In this document: positions 23,863 to 34,369 of the stretch, one piece after another
Layout: every line of letters starts with the position of its first letter
How positions within the stretch are numbered: the stretch's first letter is position 1
Assembly (NCBI GenBank): GCA_943735955.1
Contig: OX030965.1
Location: 2,056,701 to 2,120,700 of the forward strand
DNA length: 64,000 nucleotides
Direction: 5' to 3'
DNA from: Piscicola geometra
Taxonomy: Eukaryota > Annelida > Clitellata > Hirudinida > Piscicolidae
Translations under genes and position numbers: made by a program
Notes under the pieces: model-generated
Databases searched by the model: none
The model's input: the letters and a program-made list of their open reading frames with translations, nothing else
What the model was told of the DNA's origin: nothing

Positions 23863-26538
23863 AAGTGTGTGTGTGTGTGTGTGTTTATGTGTGTGTATGT
23901 GTGTGTGTATGTGTGTGTGTGTGTATGTGTGTGTATGTGTGTGTGTGTGTATCTGTGTGTGTGTATCTGTGTGTGTGTGTATGTGTGCGTGTTTTTTTGT
24001 ATGTGTGTGTGTGCGATAACTACGCTATAAAGAATCGGAATGATCCAGAGAATCCGAATCGATAGAGCCTCCTCACAGCATTTAGACATGCCTCAGCCTC
24101 GAATTTTGAAGACATGCCTGAGAATGCCTGAGAAGAAAATATCAAATCACGCAAACATTTAGACCCGCTGCCATTTCTTCCTCCATTCTTCTCTTCACTC
24201 TTTATCCATTCCCTATCCATCCATCCTCCTTATTTCCTTCATCCATTTTTTCTTTTTTCCTCACTTCTATTTTTCTTTTTTTCTATTTTTATTCCATCCA
24301 CTTGCAAAATCTATTCAACTATTATTTGTTCATAAACATGTTCATTCCTTATCTATCCCCTATTCATCCATCCTTCATCCATTTTTAAATCCACCGTTAA
24401 GCTTCATCCTTCCAGCAAAACCACCATCTCCCATCACTAAAACTCCTCCACAACCACCATCTCCCATCACTACAACTCCTCCACGACCACCATCTCCCAT
24501 CACTACAACTCCTCCACAACCACCATCTCCCATCACTACAACTCCTCCACAACCACCATCTCCCACCACAACAACCCCTCCACAACCACCATCTCCCATC
24601 ACTACAACCCCTCCACAACCACCATCTCCCATCACTACAACTCCTCCACAACCACCATCTCCCATCACTACAACTCCTCCACAACCACCATCTCCCATCA
24701 CTACAACCCCTCCACAACCACCATCTCCCATCACTACAACTCCTCCACAACCACCATCTCCCATCACTACAACCCCTCCACGACCACCATCTCCCATCAC
24801 TACAACCCCTCCACGACCACCATCTCCCATCACTACAACTCCTCCACAACCACCATCTCCCATCACTACAACTCCTCCACAACCACCCTCTCCCATCACT
24901 ACAACCCCTCCACAACCACCATCTCTCATCACTGCAACTCCTCCACAACCACCATCTCCCATCACTACAACCCCTCCACAACCACCATCTCCCATCACTA
25001 CAACTACTCCACAACCACCACGACCTCCACGACCACCACAACCACCACACACACGCCACTCAGACTACTATCTCAAAGTGGCTCTGATGAAGAACAACAG
25101 CGTGGTCAAGAAGAAAAAGAGTGACGTGGTAAGAAATGAACTCGATCCCAAATTCAACATTTCCTTCACTTTCAAACAAATTCCCGAGTCTCTGCTCGGC
25201 TCGTCGTGTGTTGTCTTGTCGCTCATGCAGTACTTGGCAGGACACAAAGGTGCCTCTTGTTGATATTGTGGTGTTGGAGGTAGTGGTTTTGTATGTTGGA
25301 GGTAGTTGTTTTGTATGTTGGAGGTAGTTGTTTTGTATGTTGGAGATAGTTGTTTTGTATGTTGGAGGTAATTGTTTTGTATGTTGGAGGTGGTTGTTTT
25401 TTATGTTGGAGGTAGCTGTTTTGTATGTTGGAGTTAGTTGTTTTGTATGTTGGAAATAGTTGTTTTGTATGTTGGAGGTAGCTGTTTTGTATGTTGGAGA
25501 TAGTTGTTTTGTATGTTGGAGGTAGTTGTTTTGTATGTTGGAGATAGTTGTTTTGTATGTTGGAGGTAGTTGTTTTGTATGTTGGAGATAGTTGTTTTGT
25601 ATGTTGGAGGTAGTTGTTTTGTATGTTTGAGGTAGTTGTATTGTATGTTGGAGGTAGTTGTTTTGCATGTTGAAGCTAGTTGTTTTGTATGTTGGAGGTA
25701 GTTGTTTTGTATGTTGGAGGTAGTTGTTTTGTATGTTAGAGGTAGCTGTTTTGTATGTTGGAGGTAGTTGTTTTGTATGTTGGAGATAGTTGCTTTGTAT
25801 GTTGGAGGTAGTTGTTTTGTAGTGGTTTTGGTGATTTTAGTAGTTGTAGGGGTTTTTGTGATTGTAGTAATAATACCGTAAAACACCAATAGATTCGCAC
25901 ACTTTTAATTATATGTTTTTTCAAATGCACGAAAATATAGGTATTTTTTAACGAATTTCTAAACGGATAAATATTCTATTTTTTGTTTATATGTCATAAT
26001 ATAATTGAAATTCAGTAAAGATTATTTTTATTTTTTGTCATAATTACACCATAGTCATTCTCATTTTCAAAATATGTGTCCAAACTAAAGACCCAAAAAA
26101 TTAATATTTCGAAAAAGGAGTGTCCGAACATTATAGGTGTCCAAACATTCTAGTATTTTTAGGGTAGTTGTTTTTGTGGGAATGGAGGTAGATTAATATT
26201 ATAGTGTAAGTCAGTAAGTATTCTTAGTAGTTGTATTTTTATTTGTGATGGTAGTATTAGTTGTTTTTTTTGTGATCTTAGTAGTAGTTCAAGTAATTGT
26301 GGCTTCTTTAAAAAGTGATTCAATGGAAACAAAATTGAAAAACATAAAAAACGTCCAACTTACAATATGTCGAAGAGCCTCCCCACTTACACATCTCCCT
26401 CCTCTCCACGCAGACAAGATGGTGGGCAGGGTGGTGGTTGGGTCGTTCATGCATGCCAGGGGGAGGGAGTTGGAACACTGGGATGACGTCATCAACAAAC
26501 CCAAAGAAACCATCACGTGCTGGCATAGTCTCACCTGA
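13673..26538 (+). CDS. SYT15: synaptotagmin-15-like protein, ten coding exons, complete
   Basis: Membrane-anchored tandem-C2 protein of the synaptotagmin family, expected in vesicle or plasma-membrane trafficking. Coding exons: 13673-13881, 14746-15054, 16154-16317, 16816-16939, 18693-18786, 19526-19607, 20483-20571, 23496-23619, 25064-25249, 26414-26538. All junctions are GT..AG, phases agree, and the sum is 1506 nt (501 aa). Residues about 8-30 form a transmembrane segment followed by basic TKRWRKK. A serine-rich linker leads to C2A (from about residue 227, GRVRFSLDY) and C2B. The motifs GGIDPSLYK before C2A and GRELEHWDD near the C-terminus fit synaptotagmin-15 best, from memory of the family. 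Calcium ligands are incomplete: the C2A loop keeps YDVD but has N for the last Asp, and C2B loop 3 lacks them, so it is probably calcium independent. The ATG is 2 nt after an acceptor-like cacag, so an upstream 5'UTR exon or trans-splicing is likely. An AATAAA lies at 27009. Confidence 0.9.
13886..14300. repeat. 12-bp minisatellite TGTGTGGTTGTA at the 5' end of intron 1
   Basis: About 30 units begin immediately after the donor of exon 1; the Val/Cys and Leu/Tyr/Val/Trp frames are artefacts. The 3' part of the intron, 14570-14745, is a CCATCCACCACCACC repeat. Confidence 0.95.
15055..16153. other. SYT15 intron 2
   Basis: AT-rich unique sequence, with AAGATGGGACG at 15288 and its inverted relative near 15850 hinting at an old inverted-repeat element, then CCATCCA-type repeats from about 15950 to the acceptor. 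Confidence 0.5.
16697..16805. repeat. CAT trinucleotide repeat before SYT15 exon 4
   Basis: About 33 CAT units ending 10 bases before the acceptor; the 5' end of the same intron is GGTGGTGATGAG-rich. Confidence 0.95.
17728..17906. repeat. GAT repeat inside SYT15 intron 4
   Basis: GATGATGAGGATGA-type units. The flanks 17000-17700 and 17910-18590 are unique sequence in which I find no supported gene. Confidence 0.9.
18590..18690. repeat. 16-bp repeat before SYT15 exon 5
   Basis: Five copies of CACCCATCCATTAATG lead to the acceptor at 18692. Confidence 0.9.
18849..19130. mobile_element. palindromic MITE, 282 bp, in SYT15 intron 5
   Basis: The two ends are inverted copies for about 80 bp: TATATGTTATAGTCAAAACG on the left and its near-complement on the right, including CGCGTAACCAGGC. 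No coding. Ends with TA suggest a Tc1/mariner-type insertion, but the duplication is ambiguous. Confidence 0.75.
19133..19520. repeat. CCAT and CCTTTCAT repeats before SYT15 exon 6
   Basis: CCATCCATCTAT units then CATCCTTTCATC units, ending 5 bases before the acceptor. Confidence 0.95.
19608..19960. repeat. GGTGGATGGGT repeat at the 5' end of SYT15 intron 6
   Basis: G-rich units start with the donor. The 3' end of the same intron (20255-20480) is CCATCCCATCCTT repeat, broadly complementary. Confidence 0.9.
20990..21455. repeat. CCACCTAC 8-bp repeat in SYT15 intron 7
   Basis: Perfect eight-mers to 21170, then mixed CCACTCACCTACCCAG units. Thr/His/Pro and Gly/Trp/Val frames are artefacts. Confidence 0.95.
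21700..23492. repeat. CCCTCCCTCACTCA repeat, about 1.8 kb, in SYT15 intron 7
   Basis: C-rich units of 12-14 bp with CTCT and CCTT variants fill the intron to 3 bases before the acceptor tag. Confidence 0.95.
23765..24016. repeat. TG dinucleotide repeat in SYT15 intron 8
   Basis: TGTG with TATG and TCTG interruptions; Cys/Val frames are artefacts. Confidence 0.95.
24418..25050. repeat. 33-bp minisatellite before SYT15 exon 9
   Basis: About 19 copies of a 33-bp unit (CCACCATCTCCCATCACTAC plus 13 bases). On the plus strand every unit reads [11 protein letters not shown] and the frame runs unbroken into the C2B exon at 25064. An acceptor-like ttccag sits at 24410-24415 in the right phase. Confidence 0.93.
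25270..25830. repeat. 22-bp minisatellite at the 5' end of SYT15 intron 9
   Basis: About 25 units of GTTTTGTATGTTGGAGGTAG plus TT with G/A changes, starting about 20 bases after the donor. Confidence 0.95.
25874..26166. mobile_element. mariner-like MITE in SYT15 intron 9
   Basis: TA-flanked block whose ends CCGTAAAACACCAATAGATT and the complement of AATACTAGAATGTTTGGACA..TTTTTAGGG are imperfect inverted repeats. No ORF. Confidence 0.5.
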
Positions 26539-26689
26539 TTGGATGAACGTTCCTGATGATGATGTTGAAGCGTGCAGCAGGACTTGATGTTAAGAACTAT
26601 CCCAGATTGTTTAGTAACTTCCTGATTTCAAGAACAAATAGTCACCATCTAGCTTGCACCGTCGCCACCATCTCGAAAGGCTGCGTCAC

Positions 26690-26815
26690 CACTACTGATA
26701 TCATCATCACCACTACTGATATCATCATCATCACTACTGATATCATCATCACCACTACTGATATCATCATCATCCCTACTGATATCATCATCATCACTAT
26801 CATCATCATCACTCA
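26690..26815. repeat. ATCATCACCACTACTGAT repeat in the SYT15 3' region
   Basis: Six or so units 150 bp after the SYT15 stop, probably in its 3'UTR. Confidence 0.85.
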
Positions 26816-27305
26816 CACCACCCTCATCACAGCCAGCACCATTCGATGTTTGTCTATTTAAAGAGTGAAGATTAGACAAGAGTATGATGACTGACTTATT
26901 GTCTAGTTTAGATCACGTTTTGAAATACAACTTGACAATGTGGTGTATTCCATTATAATATTATTTATTATATATTCTGCTGCGGTGATTAAAGGATATA
27001 CCTATATTAATAAACGGACTAAAAGTTATTGAAATATTTATAATATATGTTATAATGAATTTAATGAATGTACATTGATGCTTTAAAGAAGCCCTTGCAA
27101 GAATGAAGAAGTCAAGAGGTTTTTGCAGTCGAATAGATGTGTTCTTTGCAAGTTTTAATCAATAATAATCAACCTATTACCAAATTATCACGATGTTATT
27201 GTAAGAATGATGACGGTGTGGTGATGATGATGCTTTAGTAGGAATGATGGTACTGTGGATATAAAGAAGAAGCTGTAATGGTATTGATGCTGTGGCAATG
27301 ATGAT

Positions 27306-27512
27306 GATGGTGTGTGGGTGAGGTTGGATGTGATGATGATGATGGTGGTGTGGGTGAGGTTGGATGTGATGATGATGATGGTGGTGTGGGGGAGGTTGGA
27401 TGTGATGATGATGATGGTGGTGTGGGAGAGGTTGGATGTGATGATGATGATGGTGGTGTGGGTGAGGTTGGACGTGATGATGGTGGTGTGGGTGAGGTTA
27501 GATGTGATGAGC
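27306..27512. repeat. 36-bp minisatellite
   Basis: Nearly six units of GGTGTGGGTGAGGTTGGATG followed by TGATGATGATGATGGT. Trailing 27590-27655 looks like a LINE/SINE 3' tail ending in GATT repeats. Confidence 0.9.
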
Positions 27513-27901
27513 GATTAAATTAACTATTTAGGTTGTTTTTTTATTAAAATGTATAAATAAAGGGCCTAAAAAAATTTATTTAACAGATTTATTTGAAAGC
27601 GTTTTTAGTCTATTTAAAAGCGCTAATAAATACCTTGGATTGATTGATTGATTATCGCGTGAATGAAAAGCCATTTGATGTTTTTGCTTGACATTTATAA
27701 TCTATTCTTATTGCAAAATTCCTATTTTATTAAATCTTTTGGATTTCATAAATATATTTTACATTTGCATTTCTATGAAAACCGCCTACTTGAAAAACAA
27801 TGTAAATTTATTCGTAAATTTTTTTCCAATTTTGAAATACATCCTATTTTAGACTCTACGTTTAAAAGGATAATCATATATATATAGTATATATTACTAT
27901 A

Positions 27902-29185
27902 TGGGTTAATCCAGAATCGATTACAGACTTACGATTTGCAGTGTCTTACTTGTTTTTAAAAAGAATGAAAAATCGTATCCAAGACTGGATGCATTTTTTT
28001 TGAAGAAAAGGAATATAAAAACATTATCCATTTAAAATATTCATAATAAATACTACGATATTATACTTTCTAGCTATTTAAAAGTTGAAAATAGGTTAAA
28101 AACGCATGTCTTAAATGTCTTTTACAAATATCAAATATTAAATATTTAGATTTAGTTCTATCCGGTTTGATTTATTCAGTCATAGGCATATTCAAAAACG
28201 TGTTTTTACTTCTCTCGATTTTAGAATACTCAATTTATATGAGTTTTTGGCTATTTTGTTCATTCCAACAATTTCTGTTCTGATTTTAGCGTCTCGTTGA
28301 TCATCGCGATTTATTGAGCAACAAGTGAGTAACATAATTTTATTTTTTTCCGAATACATTTCAAGTGTAAAAAAAGATGAATGTTAAATATTGGGCTCTT
28401 ATGTTTATTTTTCGTAAAACTATTTCATTATTTTATATTATGCACACCATGGCGTTAACACAAATGTCCCGATTCTTATAATAATAGTATTAGTTTTCAC
28501 GAATTTACAGTAGTTTTTGTAGTATTTTTATAATACTAATTGAAGAATGCATTGAATAAAGAGTATTTTGACATAAGCATCGTCTAATAATTTATTTCAT
28601 GAAGCATTTAAACTAATAAAATAGCACTGTTTGTCCCGATTTTCATAATGGTGATCGGGACATTAATACACTATCATGATTTGCTTGCTAATATAGATTT
28701 TTCTACAATACTGGGTTCTTTTGAAATAATTAAAGTTTTAACGTTAAAAAGTAATTGAATATTAATTAAATTATTTTTAAAAACCATTTCATTAAGTAGA
28801 AATAGCTATTTTATTGAAAAATAATAAGTTACGGATATTTAAATGGCCGTCATTACGAACACCATTTAAAAAATTGATTTTAAATTTCTCATTTACGCAA
28901 TATATAGTAATAATTGTGTGAAAAAAAAGAAAAAAAGAAAACTAAACAAAAATTAAATTCAGAAATTTTATTTTGTTTTTTAGATGAGGTTTTATGGCTG
29001 TCAGTGTTCACCGATAATCTGAAAAACTATTTTCTCAATTAAAAAAGATTAATACAATTATTGTATTTGAAATTATTTTTATACTCTATAATACATGCAT
29101 GAGTATACATAAAGCAAGTTTTTTTGAAATTGAAAACCTAAATATAGAAAGACACAAAGTCTGTAGTCAAATCTGGATTAACCCA
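27902..29185. mobile_element. 1.28-kb TIR element, non-coding
   Basis: TGGGTTAATCCAGAATCGAT at the left and its near-complement ending TGGATTAACCCA at the right, both next to TA. About 28 bp of inverted repeat with a few mismatches. The interior is AT-rich, with two GTCCCGAT-containing related segments, and no ORF of note. Confidence 0.65.
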
Positions 29186-29399
29186 TATGTATATGAAGAT
29201 AGTTATTCCAATAAAAGCTAGTTGAATATGTATTCCATTAGAGAGCGCCACCACAAATGCTAAAAGTGCGTGCATGTTTCTTTTTATTTTGCCAGCTCAA
29301 AGTAATTGTCTCTAGGCTCATTAAACAATAAATAAATTTAAATTAAATTTATAACTAATTTTATAATTAGATTTGATAACTTAAATTTGCACAAAAAAT

Positions 29400-30120
29400 G
29401 GACGTTCCGACTCATTCACCTCTCGTTCATGACAAGGAGATGGGTTTTTGCAAAGCCACGGATTGCTCCATAAAATCGTTTATGCAAAAATGGCCACCTA
29501 ATGAAACGTTCAATTGCCCATGACAGATGGAGTTGTAGTTTAAGACAGTGTCGTCAAAGAATTTCTATTCGAAAAGGAACATGGATTGAACAGTCAAGGA
29601 TGGAATTCTATCCATTTCTTACTGGTCTAACAATAAGGCAACAATGAAGCTATGCACAGAAGATTTATCTATTAGTGCCAGTACCTCAGTTGACTGGAAG
29701 AACTTTTTTCGCGAAGTTTGCGTCTGGCGGGTTTTGCAGACTCAAAAAATTATTGGCGTCCCAGGTCTGCACGTTGAAATCGATGAAACGCAAGAACCTA
29801 GCCGTCAAAACCACGCAGGACAAGTCCTTTTCAAGGTTTTCGGGGGGATTTGTCGAGAAACTAAAGAAGTCTTGATGCAGGCAGTGCCAGATCGAACTGC
29901 AGCCACTCTCCTGGACACGATCGAGGCCTGCATTGCTCCCGGCTCAACCATCGTTTACGCTATTTGGACATCATTCCATGGAATTGAAGCAATATACGAT
30001 TGAAACTCAAAGCCAAAACATCTTTCTGGCACGAATACAAGATGCTGTACAAGCGCCTTTCCTCAGTCGACAGCTACTTGAGCGAGTTCGTTTGGAGACA
30101 ATTGTACCAAAGTACTGACC
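29400..30120 (+). mobile_element. Merlin-type (IS1016-like) transposase relic
   Basis: Broken transposase in the plus direction: RKGTWIEQSRMEF upstream in one frame, then 29644-30003 reads ..GVPGLHVEIDETQEPSR..FGGICRETKEVLMQAVPDRTA..LDTIEACIAPGSTIV.., and after a shift SYLSEFVWRQLY. This order (zinc-ribbon-like start, EIDE, GG..R, SYLxEFxWR end) is that of the ISXO2/IS1595-like DDE domain used by eukaryotic Merlin elements. Dead by stops and shifts. Confidence 0.8.
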
Positions 30121-30294
30121 TTTTCATGCAAATTATGGATCTGTTTCACATTTCCGCCACAAACAAAAGTTCACGTTGAACTCGGTAATTGTAAACATAA
30201 ACGACAACAGCTGATGGCACTTTTTTTATTTGTTTGAATCAGCTTATGTTTGGTCTATAACACTGGATAGATTTGCAGCAGATTGCCGCAGGTT

Positions 30295-30545
30295 AAAAAG
30301 TCTTCCGGATAAAATTTTATCCGGAAGACTTTTTATTCGGAAGACTTTTTATCCGGAAGACTTTTTATCCGGAAGACTTTTTATCCAAAGACTTTTTATC
30401 CGGAAGACTTTTTATCCGGAAGACTTTTTATCCGGAAGACTTTTTATCCAAAGACTTTTTATCCGAAAGACTTTTTATCCGGAAGACTTTTTATCTGGAC
30501 GACTTTTTATCCGAAAGACTTTTTATCCGGAAGACTTTTTATCGG
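30295..30545. repeat. 16-bp satellite with a 40-bp perfect palindrome at its left end
   Basis: About 14 units of GGAAGACTTTTTATCC. At 30295-30334 the first unit faces an inverted copy, making an exact 40-nt palindrome centred at 30314/30315. Confidence 0.93.
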
Positions 30546-30559
30546 TTTACCATGTAAAA

Positions 30560-31252
30560 CAGATCCCAAATTATTAATGATATCTCTCAATTTCACCCTC
30601 TTTAATAAAGATTTTCTTTTTTTTACAATATTTTATCTGTGAAATAGCATGTTTTTAATTCAATAAATTTCCAAAATGTTTCATTAATAAATGAATGCTT
30701 GTATTTTCGGCACATGAACAAGATGTTAAAGTTTTAATGTCTTAAATCAATGTCTTATATTAATGTCTGGTATGAAACATACAATTTTATTAAACAATGT
30801 GGACATTGTCTTTCTTGAAAGGATGTGTCTGTCACTCAAATGAGTAAAAGTGATTGATTATATTTCAATACATGAATTAATCTTTCATTTATATTTCGAT
30901 AATTTATATCTTTTATGTTTTATTAATTACAATGATAAATATAATTAGAGAAAAAACTGTTTTTTATTCTATTTCATTCATATATAATCTTATGTAAATG
31001 AAGGAACATCAAAAATATAAGTTATTGATCAATCAATCATCTGCATAAAAATCAATACTAACTTAATTAAATTATTTTTATAAAACATAAGTGATCAAAA
31101 TCAATAAATAAAATAAACCATAATTTTTATCTTAAACCTTACCCATGCATCTAAATATTTGTTAGACGTTTTCCAATTAAATATATATAATATTTTAATA
31201 AAAAGAAATTTTAGTGACGGACCCGTAGACAGTGCCTTCTTGAAAAAATAAT
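30560..31252. other. AT-rich gene-free stretch
   Basis: Very AT-rich, short broken frames only; nothing supported. Confidence 0.5.
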
Positions 31253-32549
31253 TAGAGCTGTTCCACGATTAGAAATTTTAATCGCCGTTAATCGTTCGAT
31301 TAAAAATTTAATCGTATTTAAAGATTTTTTTAAGCATATTTGACATTAGTATGAAATAGTATTTACCTTTTTTTTCTTTAAAAATTCAATATAAATTGTA
31401 TCAGAATTTTTTAATAAAAGGTAATCAACATTTTAAAGAAAAAAAGAATCCATAAACGAAAACAATGCAATTGTCACACATTCTTTTTGAAGCCAGTTAG
31501 TCAAGCAAAAAAGTTTTTCAACATTAGTTGGATCTAAAGCAGAGGTGCACAACCCGCGGCCCTAACAGAATTTTAAATCGATGCACCCGCCCACCTCTTT
31601 TTAATAGTACTGTTTGCACATCCCTAATATAAAACGATTTAAACAACAAAAACGAGCGATAATTTAGTTATTTTAATTTTGTAAGAATGTCAAAGCGTAA
31701 AATTGAAGCAGAAAATCGTCAGTTTAATGAAGAATGGACAAAAAAAACTTATGCAGCATTTCAACGGAACAGCTTTATGCCTAAATTGTCGCGAGTCCGT
31801 AACTGTAATGAAGGATTACAATCGAAAAAGACATTATGAAACCAAACACGCTGCTACGTTTGATGATGTGAAAGGCGAAGCTAGAAAAAATAAAATTGAT
31901 CAACTTGTAAAAAGATTATCATCTGAGCAAAATATTTGTAAAAAAAAAGTTAATGAAAATAAGACTTTTGTTCGTGCCGGTTGTGCCGTAGCACAGACTA
32001 TTGCGCGATTGTCTCGACCATTTACTGATGGTGATTTCGTCAAAAACTGCATGCAAGCCATTTGCAACGAAGTCTGTCCTGAGAAAACAGACCTGTTCAA
32101 CATAGTGTCATTGTCACGGATGACTATCCAGCGCCGGATGGTTGATTTATCCAATGATGTTTGTGAACAGTTGCGTGACTAGCTTGCCATTTGCAAGTAT
32201 TTTTCAATTGCTTTAGATAAGAGCACGGATAACGTTGACACAGCACAGCTTTTGGTTTTGTTCGTGCGGTGGATGAGAACTGTAAATTAACTAGGGAATT
32301 AGCAGGAATGGCCTCACTACGTGAACGTACGACTAGTGCAGATATTTTTGGAGGAGTGAAATCTGTTATTGAAAACCTTAACGTTCAGTGGCCAAAGCTC
32401 TGTAGTGTTACTACTGACCGTGCACCCGCCATGACTGGTAAAGAATTAGGACTTGTTGCTCATCTGCGATCACATTTGCGAGACTTAGGAATTCCAACAG
32501 ACACCATCCACGCATACCACTGCATCATACATCAAGAGCCACTGTCTAC

Positions 32550-34369
32550 TAGAGGTCGGACATGGACGATTTTTCATTCCCGGTCCCGTCCCGTTCCCGA
32601 ATTTTGTTTTCCCGTCCCGTCCCGTTCCCGATGGGCCATCAGAATTTTGATTCCCGTCCCGTCCCGTTCCCGAAATTATTTTTCCCGTCCCGTTCCCGAT
32701 GGACCATCAGAATTTTGATTTCCGTCCCGTCCCGTTCCCGCAACTCTATTCCCGGTCCCGACCCGTTTCCGAAACTTTTTGAACCGGTCTCGACCCATTT
32801 CAACAACAAAAATTTTGTTTGTTCATTTATTTTTGCTGCCGTTTTCACCGGTCCCAAACTTGCTAGTCCTAAAATTTCTTAAAGTTCATTATTTGAAAGT
32901 CAGAAAATATTTCTTTTAACGAAATTTAAAAAACACGATTTAAATTTCAAATTATTATTGAAATGAAAGTATTGTAGTCGTTGTTTTTGAGTAATTCAAT
33001 AAAGTCTTTAGTGCTTTTAACACGGGTTAAATCGTCAAAAGTTTCAGCTTTCAAATTAGGTGATCTTGGGTCTGAAGTTAAACGACCACATGTTGACAAA
33101 TTCCGTTCATAGGGAATAGAACTTGCAGGTATACTAAACAAAATTTTGGCTACTTCTTGTAGTATTGGATTTTTTTTACTCCAATAGATTTAACATCATT
33201 ATAATCTTCAATTTTGGTGGGACGTAATTGTGAATATTGGTACAATTCGTCCTCTTCTGAATCTTTTCCCTCGTTCATTATTAATTCCTCAATAATGTTA
33301 GAAATATGTTTTTTTTACAAAATTTTTATTCTCCACAACTGCACAAATAAAATCATTCTTATAATTTGATAGTAAAAAAATTGTATTATAATTTTAAAGT
33401 TATAAAAACTAACATATAGGGTACAAATAACCACCTTTTTTTTTCTCAACGTCACTGGAGCTTGGTCTGGCTGTACAAAATGGAATTAAACTTTCTCTAA
33501 TGAAAGTCTTGGTATTTATTTTTTTCTATCCCAAACTTTTTAAATATTATTTTTTTATACCGGGGGATTCAACAGACATGTTGCCATATGAATAAGATCA
33601 ATGGGTGAAAGAGTAGCTGAGTGAATGAACGAGTAGCTGAGTCGGCAACAACTCTCGGCTTGACCAATAATGAAAGGTCCTAGGTTCAAGTGCAACCAAT
33701 GCCCTAGTAACCCAAAGGCGCAAGTGAAAATATGCAGCCTAAGTAGCCTGGAAGCCCGTTCGGGTTATACGCCACTATAATAATGCTCGTCATTATTATT
33801 ATTATTATTAGGCATCTTTTTTTGTCAAAATGATCAACTGAGCATTCAACTGGAAATTGATAATTCAAATTCAAAGTATGAATTTATAAAATAAAAATAA
33901 TATAACTGACCAGTTTGATTTCATCTGAAAAGTTTTCATCATCTCCCATTTGTTCTAATTTCCCTAATATTTGAACTCACCATAACAACTTCAAATATAA
34001 TGTTAGAGATTTTGACATTGACAACGCAATGATGACTTTGTTATACATTTCTATTGCATTTAACACCTATTTTAAGTACGGAGTATCGATGAAATAGAGA
34101 TTTCCATACTTAGGAGTCTGCTGAAGTATAATTGTTAAAAAATCCACTCCCAATATCTTTTATTCCCGTTTTTCCCGTTCCCGATTTGAAAGTTGATTCC
34201 CGTTCCCGATTTTTCCCGTTCCCGATTTGAATATTGATTTCCGTCCCGAAAACCTATTCCCGGTTCCCGACTTTTCCCGTCCCGAAATTAATTTTCATTC
34301 CCGTTCCCGCGGGAGTCCCGCAGGTACCCGCGGGTACCCGGTCATATCAGGTACCCGGTCCGACCTCTA
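32550..34369. mobile_element. hAT-B, inserted in hAT-A
   Basis: Ends TAGAGGTCGGACATGG and its inverted partner CCGGTCCGACCTCTA; flanking duplication CTGTCTAC / CTGTGTAC (7 of 8). Both sub-ends are long runs of CCCGTCCCGTTCCCGA-type repeats. On the minus strand 33141-32990 reads SSIPYERNLSTCGRLTSDPR.., the C-terminal hAT dimerisation region. Relatives lie at 38817, 47830-49880, 49900-50410, 51030-51870 and 52790-52980. Confidence 0.9.
33606..33811 (+). mobile_element. SINE family B, full copy, inserted in hAT-B
   Basis: tRNA-like head (GAGTAGCTGAGTGAATGAAC, B box GGTTCAAGTG), body with GCAGCCTAAGTAGCCTGGAA and CGTTCGGGTTATACGCC, and an ATT-repeat tail. The uninterrupted site is visible at 52849-52862 (ATGGGCATCTTTT) and again near 49940. 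Confidence 0.85.
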
